From the NCBI GenBank assembly GCA_002293585.1, contig DBDM01000161.1, forward strand, positions 1,632 to 18,168: 16,537 nucleotides of DNA, written 5' to 3'. The DNA comes from Bacteroidales bacterium UBA932. Its GTDB lineage: Bacteria; Bacteroidota; Bacteroidia; Bacteroidales; UBA932. Below, piece after piece: positions 13,925-16,537 of the stretch (position 1 is its first letter; every line of letters begins with the position of its first letter). The notes under the pieces are model-generated. The model was given only the letters and a program-made list of their open reading frames with translations. It had not been told where the DNA came from and made no database searches. The translations under genes were made by a program, and so were the position numbers.

Positions 13925-15454
13925 TTACGCAATACAGTCCAAGTTATTAACTTTGAATACTTTGATTACCCGTGTCCATTGATTATTACAACCACAATTA
14001 GAGTGTTCAGGGCACTTGCAATTCTTATAATTGTTATTACAATTCCAATAAGAATCATTTGTTGTTTTCGAGTTTTGAATGTCCAATAACAATTTAAAAG
14101 AATCATATTTGTTTTCAAAATATCTCTTAAACGATTCCAATCGTTCTGTTTTTATATCGTCAATATGAGGGCTTACACAAACAAAATAATTTGTATTTGT
14201 TTGTGTTGTTTCTATTAAATCGATCAAATGACGTTGTTTGTAATCGTCAATGTCAAGAATGTTAGAAAATAAGTGAATTGTAGTATCAGCAGAAGATTTT
14301 TTTATGTCTTGTTCTGTTAAATCGTCTAATTTTTTACAGATAGTTTTTATTGAAATTTCGGGGTTATATTTTTTTATATGTAGCGAGGCTCTTTTAATTG
14401 CTATTTCGGAAGGTTCAATCAATGTAACACTATTGATAGTTTCTGCACTGTATTTCTCAATGAAAATCATACTTGCAATTCCTTGTCCGCACCCCCAATC
14501 AATAACATCAATTTTTGAAGAAAAACTATTAGGAAATGGCTCAGCAAAGGCAGCCTCCAGTTTTGCTTTGTGCATATTTCCAAAACGTCTCAAATAAGAG
14601 AATAATTCTGATTCGGAATTTAGAATTTTTACTCCTCTGTTAGTATTTGTTTGTCCGTCTGAATTTTGCACCGAAATACTTCTAATTGAATCAAAATTTG
14701 CGGAAATTGCAGATAATTTTTCTGCGTATTCTGTGTTTTCTTCAATTAAGATTTCTTCTTGAGAGGCAATTATTTCAGTAGAAACAAAATTTTTTTTATT
14801 TAGGATTTTATCAATGATAGATTGCAGTTCTTCATACGAATTATCTGTATCATTGAGGTCTAATTGAATTATTTCACTGATACAAGTATGCTCAAGGAAT
14901 GGATATGTTGCATTTTCAATAGCATCAATCAATTTCGATTTTACTTGTTCTGTAAACTGAACGCTCGTATCATTAAGAACAATGCTGTAATAATTCAAGA
15001 AAGTTGCCAACACTTTGCTGTCGTTATCTTCTTCTGTTTCTGCGGCAAATTGCAGCTTTTTACAAATAACATCAAATCTATCAACAAGTTCAGAATTGGT
15101 TTTTGGCTTTGGATACAGAAAAAATAAAGCGGCTTGCAATCTGCTGTTTATAGCAATATTATTGTCTTTCAGAATATAATATATTCTTGGTGTTGCGCTA
15201 TCTAAATTAAATCTTTCACAATAATCCAAAAGCATCAAAACAAAAGATTTATTGTAACTTTTGTCAAAATCTAATTGTGCTATTGTGTTATGTTTGTCTA
15301 AAATAAATGTATCAATTGAATTTTTACAAGTAACAATATGGTTATAATCCGAATTGTAAAATTCGTTTACAGTCTGCATATTTTCATTGAGAAACTTATC
15401 TAATAAGTCGGCAGAATCTGTTATCTCAAATAATTTTTCAAAAATATCATTCAT
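13925..15454 (-). CDS. SAM-dependent methyltransferase-like protein with cysteine-rich C-terminus
   Basis: This 509-residue protein has a long helical N-terminal half without recognisable motifs and a class I methyltransferase fold in its second half. Motif I is VIDWGCGQGIAS (near residue 315), followed by the acidic strand end TLIEPSE. A cysteine-rich tail with eight residues between the first and last clusters (WNCNNNYKNCKCPEHSNCGC) lies close to the C-terminus and may bind zinc. The ATG at 15454 overlaps the stop of the upstream gene by 8 bp (AATGAATGA), a sign of translational coupling; a TTG two codons earlier is less likely. Base composition is much more AT-rich than in the left part of the window, which suggests horizontal acquisition. 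The substrate is unknown. Pairing with a coiled-coil protein and the island-like composition would fit a defence or RNA-modification system, but this is inference. Confidence 0.75.
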   Translation of the reverse strand: MNDIFEKLFEITDSADLLDKFLNENMQTVNEFYNSDYNHIVTCKNSIDTFILDKHNTIAQLDFDKSYNKSFVLMLLDYCERFNLDSATPRIYYILKDNNIAINSRLQAALFFLYPKPKTNSELVDRFDVICKKLQFAAETEEDNDSKVLATFLNYYSIVLNDTSVQFTEQVKSKLIDAIENATYPFLEHTCISEIIQLDLNDTDNSYEELQSIIDKILNKKNFVSTEIIASQEEILIEENTEYAEKLSAISANFDSIRSISVQNSDGQTNTNRGVKILNSESELFSYLRRFGNMHKAKLEAAFAEPFPNSFSSKIDVIDWGCGQGIASMIFIEKYSAETINSVTLIEPSEIAIKRASLHIKKYNPEISIKTICKKLDDLTEQDIKKSSADTTIHLFSNILDIDDYKQRHLIDLIETTQTNTNYFVCVSPHIDDIKTERLESFKRYFENKYDSFKLLLDIQNSKTTNDSYWNCNNNYKNCKCPEHSNCGCNNQWTRVIKVFKVNNLDCIA

Positions 15455-16283
15455 TGCCAAACAAGTCGTTTTTAGGTGTTGTCATTAACAACACAATTAT
15501 TTCATCCGCCTTAATGTTTTTTGGCAATTCGATACATCTTTCCTTTGCTTCTTTTTTAAGCATAGGTAGATTTTTCTCTTTATATTTTAATGTTTGCTCA
15601 ACAAGGCTTTTAATATCAATTTTTTGCTTTGTCAAATATGCTGTTTGTGGCTCTGCAACAATTTGACTTGTTTTTTCTTCTTTCTGTTCATATTTTTTTA
15701 TTGATGCTGTTTTTTGAAATTGCAACAATTCATTTTGCTCTGCTTTTAACTGATTTATTTCTTCTTGCTTTTGAGCAATTTGATTTTCGTAATCATCTGA
15801 AATTTCCTCTTTGGCATCATTATAAATTATTTCGCCCAATTCTTGGCAAATTTGAGGTATAGTTTTTTCAAAGAATTTATTGCCTTGAAGAAAAGGAGGT
15901 AATAAATTTGCCCAATACTCTTTTGATAAAACTTTCGCTTTTTTTTTACCAATCACAATCACATCTAAAATCATATAATCCGTTTTTTTATTTATTTTAG
16001 TCCTTTTTTGTTTCGGACACCAATTATCCAAATAAGCGAATTTATCAGACTTTTGATTGTTAAACGCAAATTGATATAAACTTTCAATTGTATAATAGTC
16101 AAGTTGGCTGTTTAGTTGAAATTTTACAATCTTTTCATTTTTACCCAAACTGTATTTGTTTGAAAAAGCGGAATATCCTCTATTTATGCCATAGCATAAT
16201 GCAATTCCTTCCGACTTACCGTCTTTAATCTCTGATTTGAAATTTGACAAAATCAGGCCTTGAACAGAACTTGCCTCAAGCAC
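15447..16283 (-). CDS. Unknown coiled-coil protein with SAP-like C-terminus, probably 5'-truncated
   Basis: I do not recognise this protein. About 278 residues are readable from a GTG at 16283. The N-terminal 150 residues (IALCYGINRGYSAFSNKYSL, LDNWCPKQKRTKINKKTDYMILDVIVIGKKKAK) look like a folded alpha/beta domain. A coiled coil follows at about 165-195 (QIAQKQEEINQLKAEQNELLQFQ). The last 40 residues (LPMLKKEAKERCIELPKNIKADEIIVLL) resemble a SAP helix-extended-helix, a DNA- or RNA-binding element. It overlaps the methyltransferase gene by 8 bp and shares its AT-rich composition. No ATG exists at the 5' end: the first roughly nine codons lie in the GC-richer structured islet, and a TAA closes the frame at 16293-16295. 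The gene was therefore probably longer and has been cut by an insertion or an assembly join. Confidence 0.6.
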   Translation of the reverse strand: MLEASSVQGLILSNFKSEIKDGKSEGIALCYGINRGYSAFSNKYSLGKNEKIVKFQLNSQLDYYTIESLYQFAFNNQKSDKFAYLDNWCPKQKRTKINKKTDYMILDVIVIGKKKAKVLSKEYWANLLPPFLQGNKFFEKTIPQICQELGEIIYNDAKEEISDDYENQIAQKQEEINQLKAEQNELLQFQKTASIKKYEQKEEKTSQIVAEPQTAYLTKQKIDIKSLVEQTLKYKEKNLPMLKKEAKERCIELPKNIKADEIIVLLMTTPKNDLFGNE

Positions 16284-16430
16284 TAGCAGGCATTACAAAC
16301 ATGGTTCGCCCAATGACGAACATGAAGGATGCAACATCACGAGTAAGTCGTATGTCACATCCTACAATATGCGTGTGTGGAAATAACCTTTGGAGGTTGG
16401 CCCCTGGGGACCATGTCACTTACTATGCTT
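16276..16430 (+). ncRNA. Candidate structured RNA with four hairpins and a pseudoknot
   Basis: This GC-richer stretch inside very AT-rich DNA can fold compactly. A closing helix pairs AAGCA-(C)-TAG (16278-16286) with CTATGCTT (16423-16430). Hairpin 1 is CATG(G)TTCG / CGAACATG (16300-16324). Hairpin 2 is GGATG-ACAT-ACGA paired with TCGT-ATGT-CATCC (16327-16362), with one 2x2 internal loop and one bulge. Hairpin 3 is AACCT / AGGTT (16385-16398). Hairpin 4 is TGGCCC / GGG(A)CCA (16398-16413). The 5-nt loop of hairpin 2, GTAAG (16343-16347), is exactly complementary to CTTAC at 16419-16423, giving a pseudoknot beside the closing helix. A reading frame follows 45 bp later on the same strand. Strand, ends and function are not established, and the folding was done by eye. 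Confidence 0.4.
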
Positions 16431-16474
16431 CAAACAAACTAAACAGATGCTAGGGGAAAAAGTTTAAGATTATA

Positions 16475-16537
16475 ATGCAAAAAACATATTACAAGGGTGA
16501 GTCAATTGAAAATCTTAAATATTTTTTTAAATACTAT
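16475..16537 (+). CDS. Start of an unknown gene, cut by the right edge
   Basis: An ATG at 16475 opens 21 codons that run off the window (MQKTYYKGESIENLKYFFKYY). AT-rich composition returns here. The piece is too short to assign to a family. Its position 45 bp after the candidate structured RNA, on the same strand, makes it a possible partner protein of that RNA. No clear ribosome binding site is visible, though GGGG at 16453-16456 lies about 20 bp upstream. It may also be a chance frame in AT-rich DNA. Confidence 0.35.
   Translation, partial: MQKTYYKGESIENLKYFFKYY

Noticed and set aside
16244..16453. A 69-codon plus-strand reading frame across the structured islet
   Set aside because: It has no recognisable family and no ribosome binding site, and it overlaps the start of the minus-strand gene. 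The hairpins and pseudoknot explain the sequence better, although a coding origin cannot be fully excluded.
16256..16456. Group II intron or IscB/IsrB-type RNA
   Set aside because: No domain V-like hairpin is found, the next frame starts too close for an intron-encoded protein, and its first residues do not resemble IscB/IsrB N-termini.
16276..16537. Firm call of a retron
   Set aside because: A TAGC at the closing helix and a downstream frame fit, but the expected single long msd hairpin is not seen and no reverse transcriptase motif is available in the window.
16475..16537. IS200/IS605 TnpA start (resemblance of NLKYFFKYY to the family's N-terminal strand)
   Set aside because: The resemblance is a few residues in an AT-rich sequence and the spacing differs. 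It is not enough without the rest of the protein.

Overview
The window looks like a chromosomal segment of an anaerobic, hydrogen-metabolising member of the Bacteroidetes, most likely Bacteroidales. Several genes are preceded by the Bacteroidetes-type -7 element TAnnTTTG, one of them with a TTTG -33 element. The gene families (DUF4143 ATPases, Fic with an N-terminal DUF4172-type region) are also common there. No rRNA or tRNA is present, so the taxon cannot be fixed more closely.

Positions 1-9720 hold an [FeFe]-hydrogenase locus on the + strand. An accessory block comes first: the end of an RsbW/RsbT-like ATPase, a ferredoxin fused to a degenerate hydrogenase domain, a DRTGG protein, a PHP metallo-hydrolase and a GHKL ATPase. 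The structural genes of an NAD(P)-linked, probably electron-bifurcating, hydrogenase follow in the order hndB, hndC (NuoF-like), hndD (catalytic) and hndA (NuoE-like), ending at a strong terminator. Two things disturb this locus. A DUF4143 AAA ATPase with its own upstream repeats sits between the PHP and GHKL genes. The hndA frame carries an in-frame TAA that would remove half of the [2Fe-2S] ligands.

Positions 9720-13910 are accessory, still on the + strand: a Fic AMP-transferase with two palindromes over its promoter, a second DUF4143 AAA ATPase preceded by four 23-bp repeats that end exactly at its ATG, and an exported M81 (MlrC-like) metallopeptidase. The gaps between hydrogenase genes contain short-period repeat arrays and one palindromic interspersed repeat.

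Positions 13925-16283 hold a clearly AT-richer, minus-strand pair: a coiled-coil protein with a SAP-like C-terminus, translationally coupled to a SAM-dependent methyltransferase with a cysteine-rich tail. The 5' end of this pair runs into a GC-richer islet (about 16256-16456) that can fold into a closing helix, four hairpins and a loop pseudoknot. A reading frame begins just beyond it and leaves the window. This right end is the best candidate for something undescribed: a structured RNA next to an unknown gene, apparently landed in the 5' end of a possible defence-type operon. It could also be an assembly join.
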